This document shows positions 11,831 to 22,294 of a DNA stretch of 64,000 bases, piece by piece. The stretch spans positions 119,314 through 183,313 of the forward strand of contig JAGVSM010003598.1 in the NCBI GenBank assembly GCA_022494885.1. Direction: 5' to 3'. Every line of letters begins with the position of its first letter. Position 1 is the stretch's first letter. The position numbers and the translations under genes are program-made. Below the pieces are notes generated by a model that saw only the letters and a list, made by a program, of their open reading frames with translations, was not told the DNA's origin and did not search any database. The DNA is from Micrasema longulum (lineage: Eukaryota > Arthropoda > Insecta > Trichoptera > Brachycentridae).

Positions 11831-12414
11831 AACGGAAATTTATTGTTATTATTTATTTGTTTTTTTACAACTTACGTATTTTTTTTTACATAAAAGATAA
11901 TGCTGATTTGCGGGACTTTATACTTTGGAACTTAGTGTTATTGTCAATTCAACCTGAATATGTTACTAAGCAGGAAAAAAGTTATAATCACAACACCAGG
12001 AATAAATGCAAATAAAATTTGGTTAACGAAAAAAACATTAGTTCCAAGACAGAATGATAAAAGATGCATGGCCGTAAAAAATGCATAATAAGCTTCCAAA
12101 AACAATAAAAGAAGTAAATTGTATGAAAAATGTGTACAATAGCACTTTTATATATGTAACTTTAGTGTAAAGGAATGTTTGGAAGATGCAGCGGAGTGAA
12201 TGTATATGTATTAAATATAAATATTGTAAGAACTAGATTTTTAACTGTTTGGATTTATTATTTTGAATTCTCAAACATTCTTTTTTATATTTAATATTCT
12301 TTTTTTTTGTTTGACTGTAAGAAGTTGCCAGTGGCAATAAGTAAAGAAATTAACCATACATATGTATTTGTAAAGAGATATAAAAAATAATGATGATCAT
12401 GCTATTTTTATTAT

Positions 12415-12545
12415 TTATTTAAAACAAAAAATAGGGACACGTTTATGGAGGATATGTGTTAAAACGTATCGCTCTAGTGTCATAATCGATAGATAAAATA
12501 CAGGAATACGTTTGTATGAAGAAAAGTCTGCCCACATATCCTCAT
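12415..12545 (+). repeat. Dispersed repeat family J, distal block
   Basis: The order CTCTAGTGTCATAAT, GATAAAATACAGGAATACG, TTTGTATGAAGAAAAGTC resembles 34390-34470 (TTCTAGAGCTATAAT, GAGATACGGAAATACT, TTAGTATGAAGAAAAATC). It probably belongs to the same family as copy 1 just upstream. Confidence 0.4.
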
Positions 12546-12617
12546 AATTACAGAGCTTGTCTTGAATTGGTGCATAGATTTTCAAGGTCACTATTATCAG
12601 CACCTATGTAATTTTTT

Positions 12618-12680
12618 TGGGTTATAAGTTTCGGCTACCATTGCAGGAGCCATCATCGGGAAAAATTTTGCGTTCGGTAG
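12618..12680 (-). ncRNA. Hammerhead-ribozyme-like motif, Penelope type, second copy
   Basis: On the minus strand CCGATGA (12659-12653) replaces CTGATGA. It is followed by a stem II of the same sequence family as the motif at 1553 (GGCTCC...GG.AGCC) and by an intact GAAAC (12632-12628). Between them the two copies supply a complete core: this one keeps GAAA, the other keeps CTGAnGA. The stem III/cleavage part is altered to TTAT. It is inferred to be a decayed fragment of a Penelope-like element. Confidence 0.55.
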
Positions 12681-12689
12681 AAAAAATAA

Positions 12690-14800
12690 AACAGTAATTT
12701 GCACCATGTCGCAGTAGACAGTAGGCCCATTCCAGGGGCAAACCGTAAATAGAAGCGATTATGCACAGCTTACCATTATATTTGACTAACCATAATAATG
12801 TTTTATTATAACTTTATTTACAGAAAAACAAATAAATAATTACCATTTATTTTAAATGATTTTTATCGTTTATATTTTTATCCTAATATAAATATACATT
12901 TTAATAAAACGCGCCCAAATCCTGCGGTGAGTTAAGAAACTAGCGGATTATTCCAGCTTATTTTTTCAAACAAATAAGAAAACTTTATTTTGAATGTATT
13001 AACCCCAGTGCGGGTTTTTTCTCCTAGATTAAACTTGCAGATTACACAAATTATTTGAAGATTCTTGATTAGAAAACAGTATTTCAAACATTGTTTCTTA
13101 AGGACTATTTTTCTTTGAGATGATACTTTTGACACAAGTCCATAATTACTTTCATGCGTCATATTGCAGGACACAAAGCACTCCACGCGGCCGTTTTTAA
13201 CACTAGTAATTACTAGCACAATGCGTCCAGTTGACATTTCAATTAAATACCTAATATCGATTGAATTCTTAGTGGTATTTTTTATTTATTTTTTAATATA
13301 TTATATTTTATTTTTATTAAAGTAATGGATAATACATCTATATAATATAATATATCACGAAGTTACATCGTTTGAGTTTATTTAATGGATGAGAGTTGTT
13401 GTATTACACAGAACCACAGTATATAATATTAATTTATAGTATAAATTACTTACATGTACCTCCTATATAGGTACAAATGTATGATATTTTTTATAGCTTA
13501 CCTGTAATTAAAATCATCATTCGCCACTGGCACATTCTGCATAATTTTTGTAGTATAAAGAGTCGCGAACCACATTGAGTTTAATTTCAGCCCGTCGCGC
13601 GTTGTCTTTGTATATAGGAAATGGTAATATGAATGAATTGAAATAAAAAAAATATTTTGTTATTCTTGTACAGGTTTTTCTATTTTTTCTGCAATGGTAG
13701 CCAAAATTTCGAAAATAATAAAACTAACACGGGATCACCCAAACAATATACATATTGTCTCGAATTGTTACAATTTATACAGCCCAAATAAAATTAATAA
13801 ATTTATTCGTAAAATATTCTCAATCCTTCCTGCTTTGTTTCTTGATCTCGTACATAAAATTTTCCCGTTCATTCGAAACAGTATCTTTCAATTTGGCGCC
13901 GTCTAAAGCAACAGATTACACAGATTGGCTGACGATACAGTAGCTATTTCTGTCAAACTAAGAGACAAATTTAAAACGATTTCCCTTTTACACCTTTTGG
14001 CTTATTCTAAGTCACTGTTATCTATTTAAGGCAATATTCTTTAAACAATGATGAGTTTACCTCTTAAGAAACGAAAGCTTTTTAACCTTTTCCTTACTGT
14101 GCCAAAAACATTCAGGTATCAAGGTGCTGTGTAGTCAATACTCATGGAAAAAATTATAGATTTTAAAACAAAAATATGGAATATCCATGGACAGTTGCTT
14201 AAATCTCTTATATTGAAAGTTAAAAACGATATTTAAAAAATCTAATTGCTAAATATATTTAAAAAAAACAATTGGCTAGCGTTCGCAGAGTAAACAGAGA
14301 TACCGCTCTTAAAAAAGGCTCGAAAGCAACCGTGCAAAACTGGCGTACTGTGATACAGGGTACTTTGCTCCTAGCCTGCGTTACGCGTGAATTTGTCTCT
14401 CTCGCTCGCGAATATACCTATAGCATCGAGAGTGAAACGTACAGAGTGCTTAACACAACCATATATTCAGTAATCTTTTATGTTGAATTTATTTAACAAT
14501 ATACATAGTAATAAATCATTTCAATTGACACGTGCATGTATAACGGAGAAATACCGAAAAAAGTTAGCTAATATTTAAAATATTATAGAGATATTTATGT
14601 TATTGGATGTAATGTGTACTAGCTGCTAGCTGCACATAACCGGGAAGGAAGAGTTGACGACAAAGAACAAAACTTCATTTCGTACCACGACTGACAATAA
14701 CATCATACAATTAGTGAATTAAAAAAATATTAAATTAATTTTAATTTGTAGGTAATAAGTGTAATAAAAAAATAGAAACTCGGCACTGAATACTTAAGAA
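12690..14800. other. AT-rich sequence, no gene recognised
   Basis: The longest open frame is 101 codons on the minus strand (12932-13237). It has no family I recognise, and chance would explain it. A segment near 13920-13960 reads LADDT in one frame, resembling a reverse-transcriptase catalytic box, but its flanks do not support a real fragment. Confidence 0.45.
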
Positions 14801-14804
14801 ATAA

Positions 14805-14978
14805 GACCTCACTCACACAAATAAAGATTATAGCTCTTTAACTTCACAAAAATCAACAGATGGAAGAATCGAAGAAATATGGATGTTAAAACATAGGCAA
14901 AATTGTGAATATTAAACAGTGTATTAAGCGGCCATTAAAACAATCCATTGACAGATCATAAGCCTAGTAACACTTTTA
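14805..14978 (-). repeat. Foldback-like repeat family F, one arm
   Basis: The minus strand carries TCTGTTGATTTTTGTGAAG and the block CATTAATTGCCTATG-like to TGGATTGTTTTAATGGCC. These are colinear with the arms at 24764-25050 and 58860-59060 (for example AAAAGTCAACAGATGGAAGA there). Only one arm is present. Confidence 0.6.
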
Positions 14979-14989
14979 AAATTACATTA

Positions 14990-15140
14990 TTTTTTTGCAC
15001 CACAACAGGCCAGGAGGCATGATAGAACACCCAGGCTAAGGAAAAATCTCATTTTATTTTTTGTGTTCTCACCGAGAATCAAACCTGGAACCTTCCGAGT
15101 GTGAGTCAAGCATCTTGACCACTTCACCATGGAGGCCGCC
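14990..15140 (-). repeat. tRNA-derived SINE, family B
   Basis: On the minus strand: an A-box-like TGGTGAAGTGGTCAAGATGC, a B-box-like CAGGTTTGATTCTC, then a body ending in GGCCTGTTGTGGTGCAAAAA. It is colinear with the copy at 36478-36655. Confidence 0.75.
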
Positions 15141-15700
15141 TAATTTCTAGACTTCCATATTTCCATTTTTAAAATGTTTTTTTAACTCTGTGATAATAAT
15201 TCGATTAAAACAAAACCTTTTTATTAAAATTTTCTTAAATATAACATTATGTTTGTTGAACTAACTCACACAACTTTAAAACAAAATATATATTTAGCTG
15301 AAGTAAAACGTTGGTATTAGGTTCATACATGTTGACTCTTACACAAAATAAAAGTATAAATATAAACCTACTCGCATTTGTAAATATTTTTTATTATTTG
15401 AAAATATTAATTGGAATGTCGGAGGTCGAGAGAACTTGATTTGATATTCAAACAAATGTTAAATCCCTAGTAGTTTATGTTCTATGATATGAAGGTATTC
15501 ATTTTTACCGTAATCCACTTTTGAATTTGCAATTGATCTATCAGATGACTATGGGATATTCCAATAAATGGACAATTATAATCGCTAAGTACAATCACCA
15601 TAACTTTCAAATCCAACTTGATTAAAAATATTTATTTGAATTTCAAGGGGAATTGAAAATATTCCTTCCGTAAATTTAGCGGAGCATCATTGAAAGAGGA
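15141..15700. other. AT-rich sequence, nothing recognised
   Basis: No gene or repeat shared elsewhere in the window was seen. Confidence 0.5.
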
Positions 15701-16600
15701 TCTCGTTAGATTTTAATCCAAAAACATCATTAACACGAGCGTAATATAAAATATCGTTAGTAGCACTGATACTGCCGGCATTAACGGCGCTTACAGCCCT
15801 TTAGAGCGCACCTGACGCGAAATTATGAAACGTGGATTCAAATCGAGGTTGGAAAACAGCGTCTTTTATTATGTGTGTATTTTGTCGGTAAAAATTACAT
15901 GGGTTTACATGTGTTCCCAAACGGTTTCCCGTACTATGAATTATTCTGTATAATGATCCCGAGCAGCGCTGCGAGCCCGTGATTCCTGTTTATGTGACGT
16001 CATAATACCCGAAACCAACCGCGTTCTTTAAGAGTGATTACTCCATTTTCGTCTACCTATACATACTTCCGGCGAAAGCGAACACATTAAGGGCGTCAGG
16101 TTGAAAATCGCGCGCTTTGCGTGTCGAGCCTCAAATATTGATGGAAAAAGATTACGTGGAAAAAATAATTAAATTCGTTTCTACAACTCGTTACGATAAT
16201 TTCAAATGAAATTGTTTCGCAAGTACAATCGTTTTCTGAATTGTTACGCAAACAATAATTAACATTTTATTCTACGCGCGTATTCATTTGTCACTTCTGT
16301 TTAATTTTGATGGTACTTTTATTGCTTTTGATGTTACGCTGTTACGTGTATTGTATCTTTGTATACTATCGGTTTAAAGACAATATTGAGTCAGTGGAAT
16401 TAGAATTCACGTTAAAGTCACCTGTCGCTTAGTAACACGTGGCCACGCCGCTATCCTCGTGACGCTGAACACTGAAACCGTGTACCATCGGCCGTTAGCC
16501 GTAACGGGTAGGCCGTATTAGCGTAGCCGTTATACACTGGCATCACGGCTAATAAATATTCAGGCTTTCGTTGGTTGCCAGCTAATGTGAGGTTATTTTC
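15700..16600. other. GC-richer, apparently single-copy block; possible regulatory DNA
   Basis: Several CpG-containing patches stand out from the background, for example GCAGCGCTGCGAGCCCG near 15963, the 16060-16130 stretch and 16430-16560. None of it recurs elsewhere in the window. A perfect CRE palindrome lies at 15995-16002. There is no coding frame, so a promoter, enhancer or exon-less conserved element is possible but unproven. Confidence 0.3.
15995..16002. promoter_or_regulatory. CRE palindrome TGACGTCA
   Basis: A perfect match to the cAMP-response element that CREB/ATF bZIP factors bind. It lies in the GC-richer block, but no TATA box or transcript start is tied to it, so function is only a possibility. 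Confidence 0.3.
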
Positions 16601-16954
16601 ATTATCTTGCTGTGCTTATGACAATCTGCCCGTTGGCGATGATAATAATTTTCAGTCAAATGTTCCGTTTAGCATTTTCATAACACAAAGTGATTAATTT
16701 TTGTTATGTAAATTGGAAAAAGCCCAGTAAAAATTTAGATAAACGAAAAAATGTAATTTTGAATTGACAGTAATGTTTGAATCTTAAACCCGCATGCATT
16801 GAGTAAAAGTAATTGCTTATTAACTTAATCAATTTTCCAACAATTGTGTTATAATTAAATGACAAAATATCTATTAATAAATAAATAAGGATAAATAAAT
16901 CCTTTCTATAAGAAAGTTATAATACCGACTAGTTTTTAAAAAGTTTTTAATTTA

Positions 16955-17165
16955 ATCGGGTTGTGATCGCGTAGCTAGTGTCGCGAACTCAAAGATTAGA
17001 GGTCTATGGTTTGAACCCCATTCTACCGCAGCTTTAGTAGCCTCTATAATGTAGTGGTTAAGATGCTTGACTTACCCACAGAAGGTTCCAGGTTCGATTC
17101 TCGTTACAACTCGTTGAAAATGGCCTCCGCAATTGAAATATCTGGGAAAATCATAAAAAATCAAA
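16955..17165 (+). repeat. Chimeric SINE: family A interrupted by a family B tRNA-like head
   Basis: It begins as family A (TCGGGTTGTGATCGCGTAGC, then a B-box-like GGTTTGAACCCC). At about 17034 it switches to a family B head (TAGTGGTTAAGATGCTTGAC, then GGTTCGATTCTCG), and at about 17107 it returns to the family A 3' part (ACAACTCGTTGAAAATGGCC). The family A middle segment seen at 38460-38500 is replaced. It therefore has two RNA polymerase III type B boxes in one unit. Confidence 0.75.
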
Positions 17166-17214
17166 TATTAAAATAAAAAAAAAGTTATAAAGTCATTTTA
17201 CAACAGAGATGAGA

Positions 17215-17300
17215 AATGTTTTGAAGATAGGGAAGTGAAGGTCTCGGTATTTAAAGGGCGTATGATTTTTCAATGGCTGGTTTGAGTGATATCTTTATAT
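17215..17300 (+). repeat. Repeat family F, short fragment
   Basis: GAAGGTCTCGGTATTTAAAGGG through CAATGGCTGGTTTGAGTG matches the family F block GTCTAGGCATTTACAGGGC...CATTGGCTGGTTTAAGTGG at 26990-27040. Confidence 0.5.
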
Positions 17301-17304
17301 ATTG

Positions 17305-18660
17305 TAAAATTACCCGCTTTTTCTGTTGTTATTTGTAAAATAATAGTGATAAAACTGTTATTGATGTGGGTGAAATTCTAATTCAGTACCTATTTACAGT
17401 AAAATAAGTAAATACATGGAATTCAATATTTTTGATTTTCGCTAAGCAGTAAGTAAAAACAAAACATAAGATGAGAACATAACGACTTGTTTAATTCTTC
17501 ATACTTAAGGCTCTGAGGACACGTATCATTTGCAAAAAAACAGACAAATGCTGAGCTTCTAGTATTCATGTAGGATGATTCGACTGCCATAATACTTTAT
17601 TTGATTTAAAACGTTTTATTATTATTGGTCCGTTTTTTTACCATTCGTTTCATTTATCTACTAGTAACGAGTGCCAGTTAAGGTTTCAACGAAGCTCGAC
17701 CGCCATCCATTTATCAATTGCCGATTCCTCTAGACCCCTCAAAGCACTGAACTGTTACAAAAAAGGGTTGAAATGTCTTTCGCTTAGAAAAAACACAACA
17801 GCTTTTACAATTCTACAAATGATAATAAATGTTAGGATGCCAGTGCAAGGAATATTTTTTTGTAAAAAAGCCTTTGGTAGATAAAGCTAGGGGATGCTGA
17901 CAATGCAATAAAGGGAGGAAAATCAGTATTCAGAGAACCACTAGGAAAACATTTTCATTTTTACGACCTTTATGTAGGCCAGCGCACCAGTACTTTTAAA
18001 GAAAACATCATTAGGTTGTCATACTTCTTATAAATAGAACAAACAAAATATGTCGGTGCCTATCTACTTAATAATAATCTGTATTTTTGCTTATTGTTAA
18101 AAACTTTATATTTAATAAAACAAGTTTTAATTATATATATTATTTTTAATTTTTTTTATTAAAAACAAATAAAAATACAATATTACAACCAAATACAATT
18201 TTTTACATTTATCAAATACATATATTTACATTAACGTTTCCCATTACGTAAAAGAAATAAATTATTCTTGTGTACATAATAGGAAGTGACGTCTAACAAT
18301 AGTTTATTTTATTTTAATTCATAATATTTTTAGGATAATATAAAAAAAATACAAAAAAGATATAAACGATGTTTTAAATTGGTGTTACATAAAAAAAAAT
18401 TAAAGATGTAATTTTTCACTTCTTTCTTAAATATATTGTATTCTTGACTTTACTTTTTATTATCTTTGTTCATTTTAACATGATTATTTTTTACAGATTT
18501 ACATATTATATTTTGACATTATAAACTTAATGCTTTTACCTCTCTAATAGAGCATAATACTCGTGCTGTGACATAAAATTGGTTTTAAAATTTTCATTAA
18601 AGTTTTTTTTTTATATGTACATAAATTTGAAAAAAAAACCACATATTTTTTACATTTAAT
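17305..18660. other. AT-rich sequence, no gene; contains one dispersed AT-rich repeat
   Basis: 18120-18310 resembles 30000-30130: a run of T, then AATACAATATTACAA-type sequence, then TTTACATTAACG(G)TTTCC and AAAAGAAAT. This could be a minus-strand retroelement 3' end with its poly(A) at the left. Nothing else was recognised. Confidence 0.4.
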
Positions 18661-18664
18661 TTTC

Positions 18665-19060
18665 AGGGATCGAACTGTCAGTAGGATTGCAGTGAAGCAC
18701 ATCTTTATGGAGGGTGTGATTCTTGAAAATACTAGGAACGACCAGTTGCATTTTACCGGCAACAATCCTGACTAGTCCAACTCGTTAGCGTCCACGTTGC
18801 GAACCCTGAGCAATGAGATCACACTTATAACATTATGATCTCAGCAGATAACGAGAGGATGAAAGCCGAGTTTCAAGCGCCTCCAAACCAAAACTAACCA
18901 GCTAAGGGAAAGTAACCCCGACATTAAAATCTACCAGAGAAGGTAACGGGAAACCACTCTGGTTATCATTTCCCAGGAATTACTACGGCGAGTTCATTAA
19001 TAAGCAGTTGTCTTGGCTACGGAATAAAAGAGTAACGCAGCACAGAAATGCTGGAGAGGA
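18665..19060. other. GC-richer block, possible retroelement 5' region
   Basis: The composition changes sharply relative to its flanks, and the phrase GGTAACGGGAAACCACTCTG (about 18937-18956) stands out. This style of sequence is seen in 5' leaders of some insect non-LTR elements, but no open frame follows and no second copy is in the window. The retroelement reading is a weak inference. Confidence 0.25.
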
Positions 19061-19275
19061 TATTTTGTAATGTTTGACGTCTTGCTAAATGTTTTAAGTA
19101 TTAATAGTAGGAAGTATTTATCTTTCATTGAAAAAAATGCGCATATAAACAAAATAATAACAAATGGGAATAAATTTATGGAGAGGGTAAATGGGATTCA
19201 CGACATTTTCTAGAAATGATTTCATAACACCTAATTTCCGGTTAATATAATAACATCCGCCGGTACAGACAGTCA

Positions 19276-19316
19276 AGTTTCCAGTTCCTAGTTCCAGTTC
19301 CTAGTTCCAGTTCTCA
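19276..19316 (+). repeat. 13-bp tandem repeat, about three units
   Basis: The unit TTCCAGTTCCTAG repeats with small variations between a phrase ending AGTCAAG and one starting CTCAGCCCC. Confidence 0.85.
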
Positions 19317-19369
19317 GCCCCTGTACCGAGGCAGTCCATTGTTGGCTGGAATTCTCGCTCTGAGGAAAT

Positions 19370-19620
19370 ATTTATGGGTACGTCACCGTAAGCTGCATAA
19401 CACAGAAGTAATAAACACTAATGGCGCATACCTCAGGCGCAATCACCGGCTAACTTAGCGCAATCCATCATCTCACAATGGCGCTTGCCCGGGCCGGGAA
19501 TCAGCGCACCATAATGGCGCACTAGGTTAGCTTAATTCGATTAATTTAAACAGTGGATTTGCGGCAAGGTGCGAATTTCTCGAGTCGCTAAGATATTTAG
19601 CGAATCCGCGGCAAAATAAT
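19370..19620. other. CpG-richer single-copy block
   Basis: It contains three spaced GGCGC-type motifs (ATGGCGCATA, ATGGCGCTTG, ATGGCGCACT) and the inverted repeat TCGCTAA-GATAT-TTAGCGA at about 19586-19604. The phrase GCGGCAA occurs at both ends of the final 60 bases. There is no coding frame; the function is unknown. Confidence 0.3.
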
Positions 19621-19690
19621 TTTACTATGATATTTTTTTTAATGTATGTAAATAATTGTACGAGTAAATAGCCACATACCGATTCTTCTA

Positions 19691-19740
19691 TGTCTACCGG
19701 TTTCTAGACCCACCCGTCTTCTCGTCAGAATACTAATTAC
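19691..19740 (-). ncRNA. Hammerhead-ribozyme-like motif with intact core
   Basis: Minus-strand order: CTGACGA (19728-19722), stem II with AGAC pairing GTCT around GGGTGG, GAAA (19704-19701), palindromic ACCGGT (19701-19696), then A as the position 17 nucleotide and GACA. All conserved core positions are present (CUGANGA, GAAA, and U-A before the cleavage site). Stem I is weaker than the consensus (GTATT against GACAT). The closing pair of stem II is mismatched, so activity cannot be assumed. Confidence 0.6.
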
Positions 19741-19810
19741 GCTATACAACTTTATCGTAGTAGTAATTGCTTAAAATAAAAAAAAACAAGATCCTGATAG
19801 ATCACACATA

Positions 19811-19861
19811 GTAATTAGTGTCCTGACAAAGAGACGGGTACGTCTTAAAACCGGTAGACAA
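19811..19861 (+). ncRNA. Hammerhead-ribozyme-like motif, core-mutated
   Basis: CTGACAA (19823-19829) replaces CTGAnGA, and AAAA replaces GAAA. Stem II (GACG-GGTA-CGTC), stem III ACCGGT and stem I (TGTC with GACA at 19857-19860) are intact. The two core substitutions would be expected to abolish cleavage. Confidence 0.6.
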
Positions 19862-20034
19862 ATAAACGTCGGTAAGTGGCTATATATAATGATTTATTAA
19901 CTAAAATGTAATACAATGTTTGACCACAAAGTTAATGTAGACTACAATAAAATGGTAAAAAGAGTAAATATGTAACATTTCATATTATAATACCTATCGT
20001 TAACTTTAATTGTATTTTTAATAATTTTAAATTT

Positions 20035-20205
20035 AAGGGTAGTAAAAAAATATTGCGAGGGAACAGTGTATTGGTAGTTTTACAATGCATGATTTCACTG
20101 TTCCTGAACTGGTACTTGAAGTGTAAGGGTGATCACCTTACCTTTTTGTAATGGATGATTGAGATTCGCTGAATTTGTTTTACCAATACGGTGCTCTTTA
20201 CACAA
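20035..20205 (+). repeat. SINE family C, headless fragment
   Basis: CATGATTTCACTGTTCCTGAACTGG, TACTTGAAGTGTAAGGGTGATCACC and TTTTACCAATACGGTGCTC are colinear with the body of the copy at 20823-21080. The tRNA-like head is absent. Confidence 0.65.
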
Positions 20206-20320
20206 TCGGTTGTGGATAAGGGTTTGATTAGATCCGGGATTTTATTTTCAGTACTGTTCATCATGTTTTCATTTGAATTTCTTGCACTTCAGTACTTACT
20301 CAATCACAACATGCCCACCA

Positions 20321-20344
20321 CATACCGCATACCGCATACCGCAT
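20321..20344 (+). repeat. 7-bp tandem repeat CATACCG, three units
   Basis: Three exact units and a partial one within otherwise unremarkable sequence. Confidence 0.85.
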
Positions 20345-20634
20345 CTGAGCACATAAGTCTTCTTGGCGGTGCCCACATATACAAAAAAGTTGCCCGTTGC
20401 CGAACGAGAAAAGCTTTCCGAAGGAGCACTCTGTAATCTGGTAAACTTAGCATCTTTGTGCTGAAAGAAGGTAATCCAGAAGTACAAAATATGCACTTCA
20501 TTAGATTGAGACAGGGGGAAATAATTTTTTTACTGGCTGTGATTTAACTGATTGGACATGATCAATAATTTGCCGAAATGATTACAAAACTAATTCAATT
20601 ACAGTAGTAAATGAGAGCAATACGTGGCGAACTT

Positions 20635-20745
20635 TTCTCCATTCGATTTCCTTTTTCAGGATTTTTTCCTGAAATAACCGTTGACTGGTCCAGGATTCTG
20701 GTTCTATTTCACACACAAAATAGTATTTTTTATCCAACCGGTAGA
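20635..20745 (-). repeat. Family C upstream module, minus strand
   Basis: The minus strand reads GGATAAAAAATACTATTTTG then GTGAAATAGAACCAGAATCC and ATCCTGAAAAAGG, matching the module in front of the SINE heads at 8850 and 10465. Here it is inverted relative to the family C copy that follows at 20823. Confidence 0.55.
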
Positions 20746-20822
20746 GCCGGACTTAAGATAGAATCATTTGGCCCAAAGAACCAATCACGTGTGTACAAAG
20801 GAAATGAGAACAATAAGATTGT

Positions 20823-21080
20823 ATTTATTTATTTTATCGGACTCGTGGTGAAGTGGTCAGCTCGTTTTCCTGCCATCCGGAGGTCTCGAGTTTAATTCTC
20901 GATATGGTTGATTCGAAAAATTTATGTAAAAAGGTGTTTTAACACTTGAATATTTCATCGTTCCTGGACTGGCACCTGAAGTGTAAGACTCTTCATGTTT
21001 CCTTCATGTGACAAAAATGATCAAGAAACGCTGTGATTGGTGTACCAATGAGTACTCTATGTACCATCAGGTGCGGAAAG
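20823..21080 (+). repeat. SINE family C
   Basis: An A-box-like GTGGTGAAGTGGTCAGCTCG and a decayed B box GAGTTTAATTCTCG are followed by the body ATTTCATCGTTCCTGGACTGG, CACCTGAAGTGTAAGAC, TGATCAAGAAACGC and TTGGTGTACCAATGAGTAC. It is colinear with the copy at 7493-7745 but lacks the ATG tail. Confidence 0.75.
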
Positions 21081-21084
21081 GAAA

Positions 21085-22015
21085 TGTTTTTCAAATGTAT
21101 ATTTCCATCCCTTTTGATTAAGTGACGGGGTGCCAAATCGCGTTAGATCAGGCGCTGCATTTATCAAAATCGCTCTGTGATATATTTCTGGCATTTAACT
21201 ATTTTTATATAGGGTGACATGAGCCTTATCGATATGGTCGTCACTTTTGAATATACATTTTATTACGAAAACATCATCACAATTTAGAAAATTTGTATAT
21301 TTGCATACTGTGGAATAAGCTTATCGTCAACTTCGTGTTATAGGGGCTCCTAAACTGTTATCAGGTTAGTTTCACTACTCAAACAAAAAGTTCTGAACTG
21401 AAGAAGATTTACGGCTGTACAGTGCAATCAAATTGTTCAAAATCTCTTAGCTTGTTAGAAACATAAACATGATTTATTCTGAAGTTGAGAGATTACCAAC
21501 ATAAATAATTTACCTCACAAATAAACGAAAAACCTTTATTAGAATACAGTTCATGTTCCATTTTCATCCTACGAAGCATTAAAATTTCAGTAAATAGAAA
21601 ATAATATAAATAAAAATTTTATGTAAAATCAAGCTTGTTAATTGATTCTGCTTTTCAATACTTTTCACGATAAAATGTTTCTAAAAAAATTAGAATAAAA
21701 AGCTTTATTTTTGAAAAACTAATATTTAGCATGTGAATTACAAAACAGATTATTTGGTAAATATTTTTTTTCCTCATAGTGCAGTAGTATATTTTCATGG
21801 TTTGTGGAAAGGCCATAAGACTTCTCGTATTTTGTAGGTTTTTGATAAAATATTATCTGGAATACATAAAGGAAAAAATATTTAAATCTTTTTATTTATT
21901 GCTAAAAACAGGTAATAAGTATACACTTTTTGCTAAATTGCAAGCGTGCAAATTTCTTTTTTGTACCAAAATTTAGCCTAGAGTACATAGTTATCATAGT
22001 ATAAATATGTCAACA
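21085..22015. other. AT-rich sequence, nothing recognised
   Basis: No gene or shared repeat was seen. Confidence 0.5.
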
Positions 22016-22017
22016 AT

Positions 22018-22290
22018 ATTTTGAGTTTGTCCAAATTTTTGTAGACAAGGACTGGATTCAACTCCCTGGGGAGCTGTTTATATTTAAAATATTGTTGATT
22101 AATCCACCTGGTCCATGAAGAAGTATAGAAATTTAAAAAAATAGCTATTTCAGGCGTTGCCTAGTATGTAGGTGAAATAATTCATTTAGATGAATCTCAC
22201 CCGCATAAATAATATAGGTCATAAGCCCTGTAGATGCCTAGACTTTTAAATAACCTTCTCTTAAATGTTCTTCATCTCTGTTGCAATATG
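22018..22290 (+). repeat. Foldback-like repeat family F, internally deleted copy
   Basis: The head (GAGTTTGTCCAAATTTTTGTAG, then TCCCTGGGGAGCTGTTTATATTTAAA) is followed by the inverted arm (GGCGTTGCCTAGTATGTAGG, GATGAATCTCACCCGC, AGGTCATAAGCCCTGTAGATG). The same head-plus-inverted-arm order is found at 58678-59100, but the middle of the arm is missing here. Confidence 0.65.
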
Positions 22291-22294
22291 TTAA

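Larger units (their letters stand above)
19661..19940 (+). mobile_element. Hammerhead-pair element, copy 1
   Basis: Two arms of about 80 bases (19661-19740 and 19811-19890) are inverted copies of each other around a 70-base spacer. Each arm carries a hammerhead-like motif, minus strand on the left and plus strand on the right. The right arm is followed by ATGTTTGACCACAAAGTTAATG (about 19917-19938), a module shared with the copies at 34083, 41098, 55497 and 59111. The arrangement could arise from a Penelope-like element or a non-autonomous relative; no coding sequence is present. Confidence 0.6.

Noticed and set aside
12932..13237. 101-codon minus-strand open frame
   Set aside because: Longest frame without retroelement similarity, but no motif, signal or family recognised, and composition as in flanking non-coding DNA.
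13900..13980. LADDTVAI reading resembling a reverse-transcriptase YADD box
   Set aside because: No other RT motif upstream or downstream in any frame; a five-residue match is not enough.
20191..20501. Open frames of 65-81 codons on both strands
   Set aside because: They span a SINE fragment and a 7-bp tandem repeat; no domain.
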